Assembly (NCBI GenBank): GCA_037953745.1
Contig: JBAKBP010001429.1
Location: 124,001-188,000, forward strand
Origin: Lithodes maja
Lineage: Eukaryota; Arthropoda; Malacostraca; Decapoda; Lithodidae
Length of the DNA: 64,000 nt
Reading direction: 5' to 3'
The position numbers were made by a program, and so were the translations under genes. The notes under the pieces are model-generated. The model was not told the DNA's origin, did not search any database, and was given only the letters and a program-made list of their open reading frames with translations. Positions 11,738 to 20,959 of this stretch are shown piece by piece (positions within the stretch are counted from its first letter, which is position 1; each line of letters starts with the position of its first letter).

Positions 11738-11807
11738 ATAACCCCTGGAACAAGCATATGCGTGGCCAGATAATAAAGATGCCGACCGGTACCTCCATAT
11801 TCTGCCT
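10640..11807. repeat. Eleven-copy satellite with (CT)n linkers
   Basis: A core of about 80 bases (CACAATAACCCCTGGAACAA ... GCGGATATTCGTGGCCAG ... ACCGGTACCTCCATATTCTG) repeats eleven times, with AATAACCC near 10675, 10783, 10890, 10998, 11099, 11190, 11291, 11410, 11514, 11615 and 11738. (CT)n runs of different length separate the copies, so the period varies from about 90 to 125. Cores differ by only a few bases (for example ACCGG, ACCACCGG, ACCGACCGG). Long open frames on both strands follow from the repeat and are not genes. Confidence 0.95.
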
Positions 11808-11859
11808 GTCCCGCCGCCATTTTTCTCTTGCAGGCCCGGATGCTGTTCCTCTTCTTGTT

Positions 11860-12085
11860 ATCTTCTCATTCCTCCTCCTTTTTCTCTTTCTCTTCCTCCT
11901 CCTCTTCATCCTTCTCTTCGTCTTCTTCTACTTCCTCCTTCTCTTCGTCTTTTATTCCTCCTTTTCGTCTTCTTCCTCCTTCTCTTCATATTCTTCCTCC
12001 TTTTTGTCTTTTTCTTCCTTCTCCACCTCTTTATTATCCCTTTAAGTTCTCCTCCTCCTCCGTCTTATCGTCTTCCTCCTCCTCC
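11860..12085. repeat. Pyrimidine-rich (TTC/TCC)n tract
   Basis: Low-complexity CTTCTTCCTCC-type sequence directly after the satellite. Serine/phenylalanine open frames over it are artefacts. Confidence 0.9.
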
Positions 12086-12089
12086 TCCT

Positions 12090-12444
12090 CCTTGTTGAAA
12101 ATGGCGAACATACAGATAATGAAGTAGAAATGGAAAACATCTTGAATAATTACTTTGCATCTGTTTTCATAAAAAAAATGTAACTTCCGGGAACCTACCA
12201 AACCCTACAAATCAAACAAATGGCACTGAACTTTGTAACTTGATGATTCAGGAAAGCGACAGTCTACTTGCAATTAAAAACATGAAAATAAATAAAACCC
12301 CGGACCCTGAAGATATCCCCAAGAATTCTGAAAGAAGCTAAAAACGAGTTACTAGAACCACTACCATCTATGTTCAATAAATCACTAACCAATGGAGGAG
12401 TCCCCCACGAATGGAAATAAGCAAATGTGACACCCATATTTAAA
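12090..12444 (+). pseudogene. CR1-like LINE RT fragment
   Basis: Read in shifting frames this matches the segment of the CR1-like ORF2 at about 54085-54440. It shares ENGEHTDNEVE, a NNYFASVF-like word, IKNMKINKTPDPEDIP and a final CDTHI/LKK-like part, which in the intact copy is the start of the RT domain (KVNKTPGPDTISP). Stops and frameshifts are frequent. It breaks directly into a foldback element at about 12445. Confidence 0.75.
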
Positions 12445-12696
12445 AAGCGATAGCGAGCCAGCATTGTATGGAGAAACCCGGCTTCGCCGGAGACATTTTT
12501 CCATCGAAAAATGTACAACCTTAGCTTGCTGTCAAAGCAAAATTATATATGTGCTAGCTCGCTACCGCTCGCCAGGAAAATATTGACACCTGGATGGGGG
12601 TAAACATCTTAAAACAGTAGGCTGAATGGGGCCAAATGGATACAAGCCAAAGATAGAGGGAGAGAAAGAGAAAAAAAGCGAGGTGGGTTCCCTTAA
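12445..12696. mobile_element. MITE-C (foldback) copy, left end missing
   Basis: Matches the right part of the foldback at 30751-31123. Shared features are GCGAGCC, CCCGGCTTCGCCGGAGACAT, the CTCGCTACCGCTCGCCAGGA core on the opposite strand, GACACCTGGATGGGG, ACAGTAGGCTGAATGGGGCC and a right end running to CCCTTAA at 12696. The left arm is cut off at the CR1 fragment. Confidence 0.75.
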
Positions 12697-12754
12697 AGCC
12701 GAATCGCCTTGTTCGGAGGTGTTCTGTGCGGTGGGTGTATGTGTGTAAAATCAC

Positions 12755-12925
12755 TATATGAAAATCGTGGACCTCACCTATTTCTAATTGTGGAAGTATA
12801 TCTCTGGAAACGAATTGATGAATATATTTGTCTGTGCATCAACTACAAAACTGTATATACTATTTATTGAAAAGAAAGTTACATTCAAAAGTCAATCCAG
12901 ATAGTTATATTTGCATAAAGAAAAA
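12755..12925. repeat. Single arm of the 646-bp inverted-repeat element
   Basis: About 170 bases resemble the left arm of the element at 31734-32379 (GTGGA..TCACCTATTTCTAA, ATATCTCTGGAA, ATCAACTA, ATTGAAAAG, AGTTATA). No partner arm is nearby, so this is a solo arm or a truncated copy. Confidence 0.55.
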
Positions 12926-12984
12926 CATAGGGGAGAGAGAGAGAGAGGGAGAGAGAGAGAGTTATAATTGCATAAAGAAAAACA

Positions 12985-15525
12985 TGTGTTGGGTGATTTT
13001 AATGTCCATAATGTTGAATGGCTCACTCATTCAGCCAGGACTGATGATGCTGGTCTTGAATGTGAGCTATTTGCAGACTCATTTAATCTCACTCAACTAG
13101 TCAACCAACCCACCCGTGTACCAGATAATCCTAATCATAATTCCCACCTACTGGACTTATTTTTAACAACCAATTCAGAAAATTATGATGTTACAGTGAG
13201 GTCCCCGCTTGGATCTTCTGATCACTGTCTGATACAGGCCACCTGTCTATCACCTACCACACCCTCCCACTCTTAACCTGTTTTGGTGACTAAATGGCAT
13301 TACGATAGGGCAGACTGGGAGGGTCTTCAAGGTTTCTTTATTGATATTCCCTGGACCTCTTTCTTTTCTAATGATGCACACTCCACCTTGAGCCACATAC
13401 AAGATTTTGTAAAAATTGGAATGGAAACTTTTATTCCTCATCAAAAGTACAGTAAAAGATCTAATTCACCTAAATGGTTTGACCATAATTGTGCTAGAGT
13501 AACTGAACAAAAAGCAATAGCCTACAATGCATACACAAGATCAAAAACACATGAAGCCTTTAATTACTTTAGAAACATCAGAAATCATGCCAAAACTGTA
13601 TTAAACCTAACTAAATCAAACTTTCTCCACAAGCAGGCAAATAAACTTCTAAATAATCCAAATGATAACAAAATATTTTGGTCTACTCTTAACTCATTCA
13701 AATCCAACTTCACAACTGCTTCATCCATTCCACCATTAAAATCTCCGACTGGCAATCTTGTAAGTGACCCACGAGGTAAAGCTAACCTTCTTACGGATAT
13801 TTTCTCCACCAACTCAACCTTAGATGAAATAAATCAAGATGTCCCTGTACTTAATTTTAATTCGCCTGAAATTCCCTCACTTAAGATCCACACCAGACAT
13901 GTCAAAACTATTTTGCAGAATCTCTCAGTAGACAAGGCTCCTGGTCCAGATGAAATTCCTCCAATAGTACTTAAGAATTGCTCCTTGGTGCTCGCTCCTG
14001 TATTGGCAAAAATTTTCCGTCTATGTACTCATACCTCATGCTTCCCAGTACCCTGGAAAGAAGCAAACATCCATCCAGTTCCTAAAAAAGGTGCCTCTTC
14101 AGATCCATCAAACTACAGACCAATAGCTATAACTTCCACTCTTGGTAAAGTCTTTGAAATTATATTAAATAATCACATAATTAAGCATCTTGAGAATAAT
14201 AAATTAATCAGTGATAGGCAATATGGCTTTAGACGATGTCGATCAACTGCAGACATTCTTTGCTTTCTTACGCATCAAATCAACCAAGCTACAGACCAAC
14301 ATGGTGAAACACATACAATAGCACTGGATATATCAAAGGCATTTGATAGAGTCTGGCATCAATCCGTATTGTCGAAGATGTCACACTACGGCCTTGCATC
14401 ATTAGTTCCACTAATTTCTTCTTATCTTCATAACAGAAAAATATGTGTAATGGTAGATGGCCTTTATTCTCAATTTCACTCAATAAATGCTGGTGTTCCC
14501 CAGGGATCAGTTTTGGCCCCAACTCTGTTCCTCATTCATATCAATGATCTCATATCTACCACTCATAATCCAATACATTCCTATGCAGATGACTCAACAC
14601 TCCACAGTTCCTTCACATTTACCAATTCTTTCACCCAACCCGATCTTATAAATTCAAAAATAAGCACTGCAATTTCTCTGAACCAGGACCTTTCTAGAAT
14701 TGAAGAATGGGGACAAAATAATCTAGTTTCCTTTAATGCACAGAAAACCAAGTACATTCAATTTTCTAACCAACAGAATCTCACTGACTCCCATATATTT
14801 TGTAATGATGTAAATATTCCCACTTCCCCTAGTATTGACATTCTCGGTGTAACATTAACTACTAACTTGAGCTGGACACATTATGTTAGAAGCATTGCTA
14901 AGAATGCCTCTAAAAAACTGGGACTCCTGTACAGAGTTCGAGAATTCTTCACTGACGAGCAGTTGGCCGTAATATATAAAAGTCATGTGCGTTCTCAGAT
15001 GGATTACTGTTCACCTCTGTGGAGTGGAAGTGGAGTGGTTGCATTGAGGCAGTTGGACAAAATTCAAAATAAAGCTATTAGATTAATCAATAACCCTGCA
15101 ACCACACAGGACCTTCCTACATTATCCATACGAAGAAACGTTGCATCCCTTGCATTATTCTACAGATATTTTCACAGCAATTGTTCCGAGGAACTTGCTT
15201 CAATTGTGCCGCCTCTCCACATCTTTCCCCGTAGAACTAGGGCAGCTGAGAGCCCCCATGAATTTACACTTTCTCCTCCACAATGCAGAACTTCTGCTTA
15301 TCAAAATTCATTTATCCCTAGAACTACTACTCTTTGGAATTCACTTCCCTCGAATTGCTTTCCACAAACTTACAATCTACAAATGTTTAAATCCAGTTGT
15401 TACAAACATTTTATGAATGGAGGATGCCTTTAGGCACATGGACCTTTTTGTTTTATCTGTGTTTTTCCTACCTCCGTTCATTGTCTCTTAACAAAAAAAA
15501 AACAAAAAACAAAAAAAAAAAAAAC
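12985..15525 (+). mobile_element. Jockey/I-like LINE, copy 1, 5'-truncated
   Basis: Nearly identical in sequence to 21418-23934 and begins inside the endonuclease domain (homology starts at GTGTTGGGTGATTTTAATG). It ends in an A-rich tail at 15491-15525, as expected for target-primed reverse transcription. The 5' flank holds two copies of a GCATAAAGAAAAACAT word around a (GA)n run (12913-12986) and the 3' tail ends AAAACATAG, so a target duplication around AAAACAT is possible but blurred by the A tail. Confidence 0.9.
12989..15433 (+). pseudogene. Endonuclease-RT ORF, copy 1, one nonsense codon
   Basis: The frame runs from endonuclease motifs (GDFNVHN; SSDHCLIQ) through the linker to a full reverse transcriptase: APGPDEIPPIV, SNYRPIAITSTLGK, QYGFRRCRSTAD, ALDISKAFDRVWHQ, NAGVPQGSVLAPTLFLI, the catalytic SYADD box, and the LGVTLTTNLSW and QMDYCSPLW C-terminal blocks. 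Only one stop interrupts it (TAA at 13274-13276, where copy 2 has GAA). The N-terminal part of the endonuclease is missing. In live elements this protein nicks target DNA and copies the RNA in place. The clade assignment (Jockey/I group and not CR1) rests on the poly(A) tail and motif style, and is an inference. Confidence 0.88.
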
Positions 15526-15764
15526 ATAGTGGATCCACAATTGATTATAAGTGATTGTACCTCTATGTAATTCCCCCTCTTATTGCCATCTCTCTTCGGC
15601 AACAAGAACATGGACAGAATCAGATAAATATATCCCAGCCAGCGTTTTGCACGTTTTGCACGAATATTTAAACGTGTTAAGAATAGATTTATCGCTGCAA
15701 CTTAAACGTGATTTTTAAGAGAATAGTTTAACTCGGTAATATTAACATTGCTTTCTTAATTAAT

Positions 15765-15905
15765 CTTTCGGTTTTTTTCTAGACCCCCCTCCCCCTCATG
15801 TTTAAACCCATTAGTCTTGAACTTTGAAGACGGTCGCCCCATTAGTTTTGCGATTTTAAGCCTTGTCAATTTTAAGACCTTTCGTGTCGAGCAAACTAAA
15901 AACCT
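15765..15905 (+). mobile_element. MITE-B copy 2, 5' part only
   Basis: Contains TTTTTTCTAGACCCCCCTCCCCCTCATGTTTA, split here by description into a CTAGACCCCC part and a CCTCATGTTTA part, then CCCATTAG, GCGATTTTAAG and GACCTTTCGTG. It stops short of the GCGAGCG core and is followed at once by the complete copy 3. Confidence 0.7.
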
Positions 15906-15910
15906 TCCCT

Positions 15911-16283
15911 TTAAGGAGAGAGATGGGTCGCTTTTCTGGTACCATTCTTCTTCATGTTTAGCCCCATTAGTTTTCAGATTTTAAGACGTTCAGCCCATTA
16001 GTTTGGCGATTTTAGGACCTTTTGTCCCATTAGTTTGTCAATATTTAGACTTTTCGTGTCCTTTAGGTGTCGATTTTTTTCCTGGCGAGCTATAGCGAGC
16101 TTCTAATTTAAGAGGAAACGGCCTTTGACCGGCACATTTTTATATCGAAAAATGTACAAATTTATCTTGAGGGAGGGTCTTGGGCGGATATTTACTTTAA
16201 GCTTGATGGAGGTCTAGGGAGGAAACTAAACACATATTAACACATACACATATGAACAAATAAATACGCCCATCCCCCCTTAA
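15911..16283 (+). mobile_element. MITE-B copy 3, full length
   Basis: 373 bp from TTAAGGAGAGAGATGGG to CATCCCCCCTTAA. Ordered landmarks: TCATGTTTAGCCCCATTAG, GGCGATTTTAGGACC, TTTAGGTGTCGAT, TTTCCTGGCGAGCTATAGCG, CGGCC..GACCGG, CGAAAAATGTACAAATTTAT, GCTTGATGGAGGTCTAGGGA and AAACAAATAAATACG-like. No coding capacity. TTAA at both ends. Confidence 0.85.
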
Positions 16284-16364
16284 TGTAACAAACTAGAAGG
16301 CTTGTATCTAGTGATGTTTATGTGTCATTCTTAGCGGTATCCACCCTGGCATGATTATACCTAC

Positions 16365-16568
16365 TTAACCCTTTGAGTACCAGCGACGTGTGTTATATTA
16401 TATTCTAGTATAGAGACGATATTATGCAGCTTAGGAAAGATCTGTGGTAGTTAAAAAGGGGTTGTTTGAGATAGTTTGCAGCCTTATTATTGCTAGAGGT
16501 CCTAGCTAAATCGTCTAATAGTTCCTAGATTATGATGAAAAGGACATCCCTGGTACTGAATGGGTTAA
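16365..16568. mobile_element. MITE-A, full copy
   Basis: 204 bp. The left end is TTAACCCTTTGAGTACCAGC and the right end is CTGGTACTGAATGGGTTAA. The interior has GACGATATTATGCAGCTTA and ATCGTCTAATAG. Confidence 0.85.
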
Positions 16569-17099
16569 AACAAATCATTGGTTTCCGTTCAGTATTTTGC
16601 ATATATATTATAGGAAATATGTGTAATCCCTAGTGAATTCGTGAAATAAAATCAGTAGTATGCTTCTATTTCTATGTTCCGTTGATTTCAAGTTTAGAGT
16701 ATTGATGATGTGCTGTAAATGTTGGGTTAAGCTCAATTTAGCTAAACTAGGTAAAACTGTGATCAATATTAACTTCATTAATCGTTATCCATTTTCAAAA
16801 GTTACTATCTATCTTTAATCTCTTGATATATTCAGAATGACGCATGGTACATTTGGATAAACTGAACTTGGCCTAACCTTGCCACTACAAGATATCCGAA
16901 ATAAAGTACAGAAGATCGAAAATACTTTGAACATTCTTATATACCCGGTATATATATATTTCACGAATTCCTTTAGATTTCGGGACATCCCTGGTTATTC
17001 AGACTCCCAATAGCATATATTTATTTGATATGAGTCGATGAGTGAAAGAAATTAAGGAAAGCTTCAAGATACATAAATTACCCCTTTCAAGATGATTAA
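16569..17099. other. Unassigned AT-rich stretch
   Basis: No open frame, repeat partner or RNA-like structure recognised. Confidence 0.5.
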
Positions 17100-17272
17100 G
17101 ACGCGTTTACACTGTATGTTCTGGCTACCATTAGACACGTTTATACAAGTTAGGAAGGGTCTCTTAATATCAAAAGGGTAAATATTATCTCAATGAACCC
17201 TCTGACTTCCATACACCCTTTTTAATCTAAATAAAATCGCCTAATAATAGCCAGAGGCCCAGAATAAATGGT
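17100..17272. mobile_element. Diverged MITE-A-like fragment
   Basis: Shares the pattern TGTTCTGGCTACCATTAGAC...AAGTTAGGAAGGGTC...ATCGCCTAATAATAGCCAGA with MITE-A copies of the 27777 type. The inverted CTGGCTA/TAGCCAG words are kept, but the outer TTAACCC ends are not clear. Confidence 0.45.
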
Positions 17273-17296
17273 GCCCGTGAAAATTAGTTTACAGTT

Positions 17297-17705
17297 GTTG
17301 TTGTTGTTCCCCAAGCTGCCTGGCCGAACAGCCCCATGGCCCCGAGCAAGGCCAAGACCATAACCGAGCACCCCCACAGAACCCTTCCTGCCGACCACAA
17401 TAAAGCCTGAGCGACCGAAGCCACTCCATGGCGGGGAGCTGAGGAGGGTGCGGAAACGCCCGGGAAACCAAAGCCCCACCCAGGGCCCTGTGCCCCTCAC
17501 CAATTATGAAGAGAAAGTTGAGGGGCAAAGGAAAAATGTGACGCTTTGGCTTCCAATCTTGGTAGATTGGGAGGTCAATCCACGGAAGAGACGCCGTCAC
17601 TTGAGATCTAGAAAATATATAAGTAAAAGGAACAGTCAGAGTAAGCTATGGGTATGGCAGAGATCGCTCAGTTCTTACTCTGATAGACCAGCCCATCACC
17701 AATAG
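17297..17705 (-). repeat. GC-rich repeat-like fragment with (CAA)n tail
   Basis: About 200 bases of unusual GC-rich sequence (CCCCATGGCCCCGAGCAAGG and similar) in an AT-rich neighbourhood. On the minus strand it ends in (CAA)n at 17297-17310, as do some RTE-type LINE/SINE 3' ends. Open frames on both strands (17448-17705 plus; 17289-17600 minus) have no motif I recognise. A transduced or SINE-like fragment is my best guess. Confidence 0.3.
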
Positions 17706-18226
17706 TTTACAGTTATATACATTTGGATGAATTAATCCTTGGACTACCATCGCAATAAAAAACATATTTATCATAATACAATATTTTGCATGTACAGTTG
17801 CCCACAACAGTTTTGTTCATCTTATACATGGAAATACAATGCGCATGATTGAATTACGAGTGTATTTTGTATGCAGTAGTTAACTCATCTGAATAGTTAA
17901 CTGATAAGTAAAAGAACCCACACTCGAAATTCATTCATGCCAAATTTACTTCCATACGCAAAATAACGACGAGGAACGGAACTTATGTGGGCAACAGTAC
18001 ATCAGTATTTCAATACCATATACCAATGTAACTATGACATTTATAACCCCAACGTCATTGATATTTATAGATAATACATGTACTGAAATGACACGAATTA
18101 CTCGATATACCCTATTAAACAAACAGTCAACCTAAAATTCAAAGGCTATTTATAATCAAGCAAGCAGTTGAGAGAGTTACATAGATACACAGACTGCACA
18201 GACACTGCGGTCCCTACTAGGTAGTC

Positions 18227-18228
<2 letters not shown>
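17706..18228. other. Unassigned stretch
   Basis: AT-rich. A segment near 17795-17865 (ACAGTTGCCCAC ... GCGCATGATTGAATTACGAG) recurs near 24905-24990 (ACAGTTGCCCAC ... GCGCATGGTTGAATTACGAG), so an old duplicated or dispersed repeat is present. No gene seen. Confidence 0.5.

Positions 18229-18308
<80 letters not shown>
18229..18308. repeat. (GA)n microsatellite, about 80 bp
   Basis: Uninterrupted GA dinucleotide run. Confidence 0.95.
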
Positions 18309-18310
<2 letters not shown>

Positions 18311-18409
18311 CCCCCCAAACTCACTCGCCCATTCACAAAAGAGGTGACTTCATACTCGGTCATATTTTTAGGCAGCTTTGCACGACACAGGCCAACGGGA
18401 CATACTTTA

Positions 18410-18516
18410 TCTAGGTGGTTCTCTGCAGGTAGGTGGTGAATGGTTGGTGGTAGTTGTGGTTGTGGCTCTGCGGGTAGGTGGTGAATGGTTGGTGGTAGTT
18501 GTGGTTGTGGTGGTAG
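18410..18516. repeat. TGGTTG-type minisatellite, left part
   Basis: Two copies of a unit of about 51 bases (AGGTGGTGAATGGTTGGTGG ... TAGTTGTGGTTGTGG) end exactly where the minus-strand LINE begins. The same TGGTTGTGGTAG-type array resumes at 24656, so the LINE sits inside one array. Confidence 0.8.
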
Positions 18517-18971
18517 TTCAATTCAATTCAATAACTTTATTTCGTAATATACATAAACTTATATACAGTACATTACATATACAGTACATTAGAAATAGAT
18601 CAATCTTTAAAAGTGTGACCCGGTACATCCAATAATAGTTTGTCCCCTCATAATATATAATTTGTAATACTAAAAATAATTGTTTAACTCAATTCTGGTA
18701 CTTGTCAATAAATTGATTTGCGTTAATATTAACTTAATACAGTATTTACGCGTTGTTACAATAGCTTTCATTTAGTCGAAAGTAAAATATACATAATAAA
18801 AAAAAATATATACAGTATATATATATATATAACCAATATTGTATAGCTGTTACTGTATTACTGTACAAAAAAAATATGTTTACTCCTTAAATTAAAGCAA
18901 ACTCCAACAATAAAAGTAACATATAACTTCAGCTTATTACCTTATCAAGCTAAAAGTATATCTGAATATTG

Positions 18972-20490
18972 TTAGAAATTTGAAAAACAGTGTATAAGTA
19001 AATTAATATAAATATGACATGACATAAAACCTAAACAGCAGAACCTATGAGGGCCTCGTCTGTCCTCATGCCTTTGAACCCACTCTATCCTGGCTTTCAG
19101 TACATCTACCTCTTCTCCCAGTATATTAACATTGTATACATTTCTAAAGAGATTTATTACATGCTGCATCATGAACCCTTCCTTAATAATAGATATATTG
19201 AACTTAATGATAGGGTTTTGTGACCTTAGTATTCTCCTACAATAGCGAGCTTGAACCAATGCTGTATGATGGTCAAGAAGCAACTGGTTGCATCGAGCTG
19301 CCGTGATATGACTGCTGGCATAGGCTGGCACCTGACATACGCGCTTATAAAGCTATTTTAAAAGTTATAAAAATATTAGATTTAAAAGAAGAATTATTAT
19401 TCCAGAGGGGAATACCATAGTCTGGTAGACAGTACGAGTTAAAAAGAAATATAAAAGTATCTGTATTCACCTGTTTAAAATGTCTAAACATGCTGTTAAA
19501 GGAGGCATAAAATTTGTTTATTCTAAAACTTATGTCATCCGTATCTTTGAAATTAAAAAGGATGTTATGCCCAAGGTACTTGAACGCCTTTACAACCTCC
19601 AGTCTATCACCATTCAGCTCGATGCTTTGTACTTTCTGATCTGGTTTTGTAGAAAAAATCATACTTTTAGATTTACCCTTATTAATTGTAAGTAAATGTG
19701 CGTCAATAGAAGAACATAATTTAGTATATAATACATCCATATTCGAAATAGAATCTGCAAGTAAAACCAAATCATCTGCGTAAGCTAAAATGTTGCTTCT
19801 TACGTCACCATATCTGCATCCAACATTGGTTCTTACCACATCAAGTATAATTTCGTTAATGAAAAAAATAAATAAAAAGGGGGAGAACTCCCCCTTGTCT
19901 TACTCCCTTTTCAATATACTGATAGTTACTATAGAAGTCTTGCCATTTAATGTTAGCTTTTTTATTTCTTAAATAATGAAGGATAATAAGGGTAATATCT
20001 ACTGGTACAGAAGATTTTAACAATTTCTTACCTAGAATAAAATTATCCAACCTATCAAAAGCTTTGCTTAGATCAATAAATGTTGCAATAGCAGTTTTCT
20101 TACAGTTTGTATACTTTTTCATAACCTCTTTCAGGATACAGCATGTATCTGTTGTTGAAGAACCAGCTTTAAATCCAAATTGTCTATAATTAATAATAAG
20201 TTTTTCAGACAACATATCTAACATAAATAGTTCAAAGAGTTTTAAAAGGCATGAGGACTGCATTACAGGCCGGTAGTTATCTGCCTCTGTTACATTTGTT
20301 CTAATGTCCTTAATAATTGGAGTAATAGTACCCTTTAATAAGTCTTCAGGGAGATAACAGTGGGTAAAACACGTATTCAAGAAGCAAGCAAGGTTTTCTA
20401 AGAATAATTGTGAAGCAATCTTTAAAAAAGTTGCATGGATGAGGTCATGACCTTGGCCCGAATTAAGACGAGGTATGAGATTTTTAACAC
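18972..20490 (-). pseudogene. RT and C-terminal part of minus-strand LINE
   Basis: In reading order on the minus strand: the RT entry blocks (PRLNSGQGHDLIHATFLK; CYLPEDLLKGTITPIIKD; ADNYRPV), FGFKAGSSTTD, ATFIDLSKAFDRLDN, GVRQGGVL, the catalytic AYADDLVLLADS box, INKGKSKSMIF, FKYLGHNI, then a C-terminal domain with an HITAARCNQLLLDHHTALVQ-like segment. Pieces lie in different frames (19856-20490, 19345-19839, 18972-19331), so at least two frameshifts have killed it. The clade is not determined. Confidence 0.8.
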
Positions 20491-20959
20491 TAGATTAGCG
20501 GGCTAGCGGTTTATTTATATGTACCGCCCAGCGGGGTGTTTTTAGCCAAAATAGGGCTGTTTACGTGATCATTTTCATGCCTAAATAAGACCCAGAGCGT
20601 AAAACAAGTATCTATCCCTGAAAGGGTATAAACAGAGCTTTCCAATGACACCATAACGATCCTTTTATATTGGCTAGTTTTCTTGCAACAACCGCGCAAC
20701 GCGAGTGCAAAAAGCATGTAATTCGGCACTTTCCCCATACAATTCAGTATGTAGCGAGTGAGAGAGGGAGGGAGGAGGTGGGATTCGTGTCAGTAGGTTC
20801 GCCGCGGTGGTCTGGAGCAGTCATACGCTCGCTACTCTCCTGCCACCACTTGTCTCTCTCTCTCAGCAACATTACGTGCTGAAATTGCCACACGACCTAT
20901 GTCGAGCGCCGCCAGATAGTCCAGATTTATTATACTCGACTTATGTTGCGCGCCGATAG
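20491..20959. other. Unassigned segment upstream of LINE copy 2
   Basis: This lies between the interrupted minus-strand LINE and the Jockey/I-like coding frame, so it may be the 5' UTR or remnant of ORF1 of LINE copy 2, or a separate insertion. It contains GA-rich and CT-rich patches and no frame with known motifs. No second copy is present because copy 1 is truncated downstream of this point. Confidence 0.4.

Noticed and set aside
10640..11807. CRISPR-like array (regular repeats with spacers)
   Set aside because: The spacers are all CT repeats and the DNA is eukaryotic; this is a satellite.
10237..12045. Many open frames of 60-229 codons on both strands
   Set aside because: They are translations of (CT)n runs and the satellite core (Ser-Leu, Glu-Arg repeats) and overlap on both strands.
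20491..20959. ORF1 of the Jockey/I-like LINE
   Set aside because: No CCHC knuckles or other ORF1 features in any frame, so I left it unassigned.
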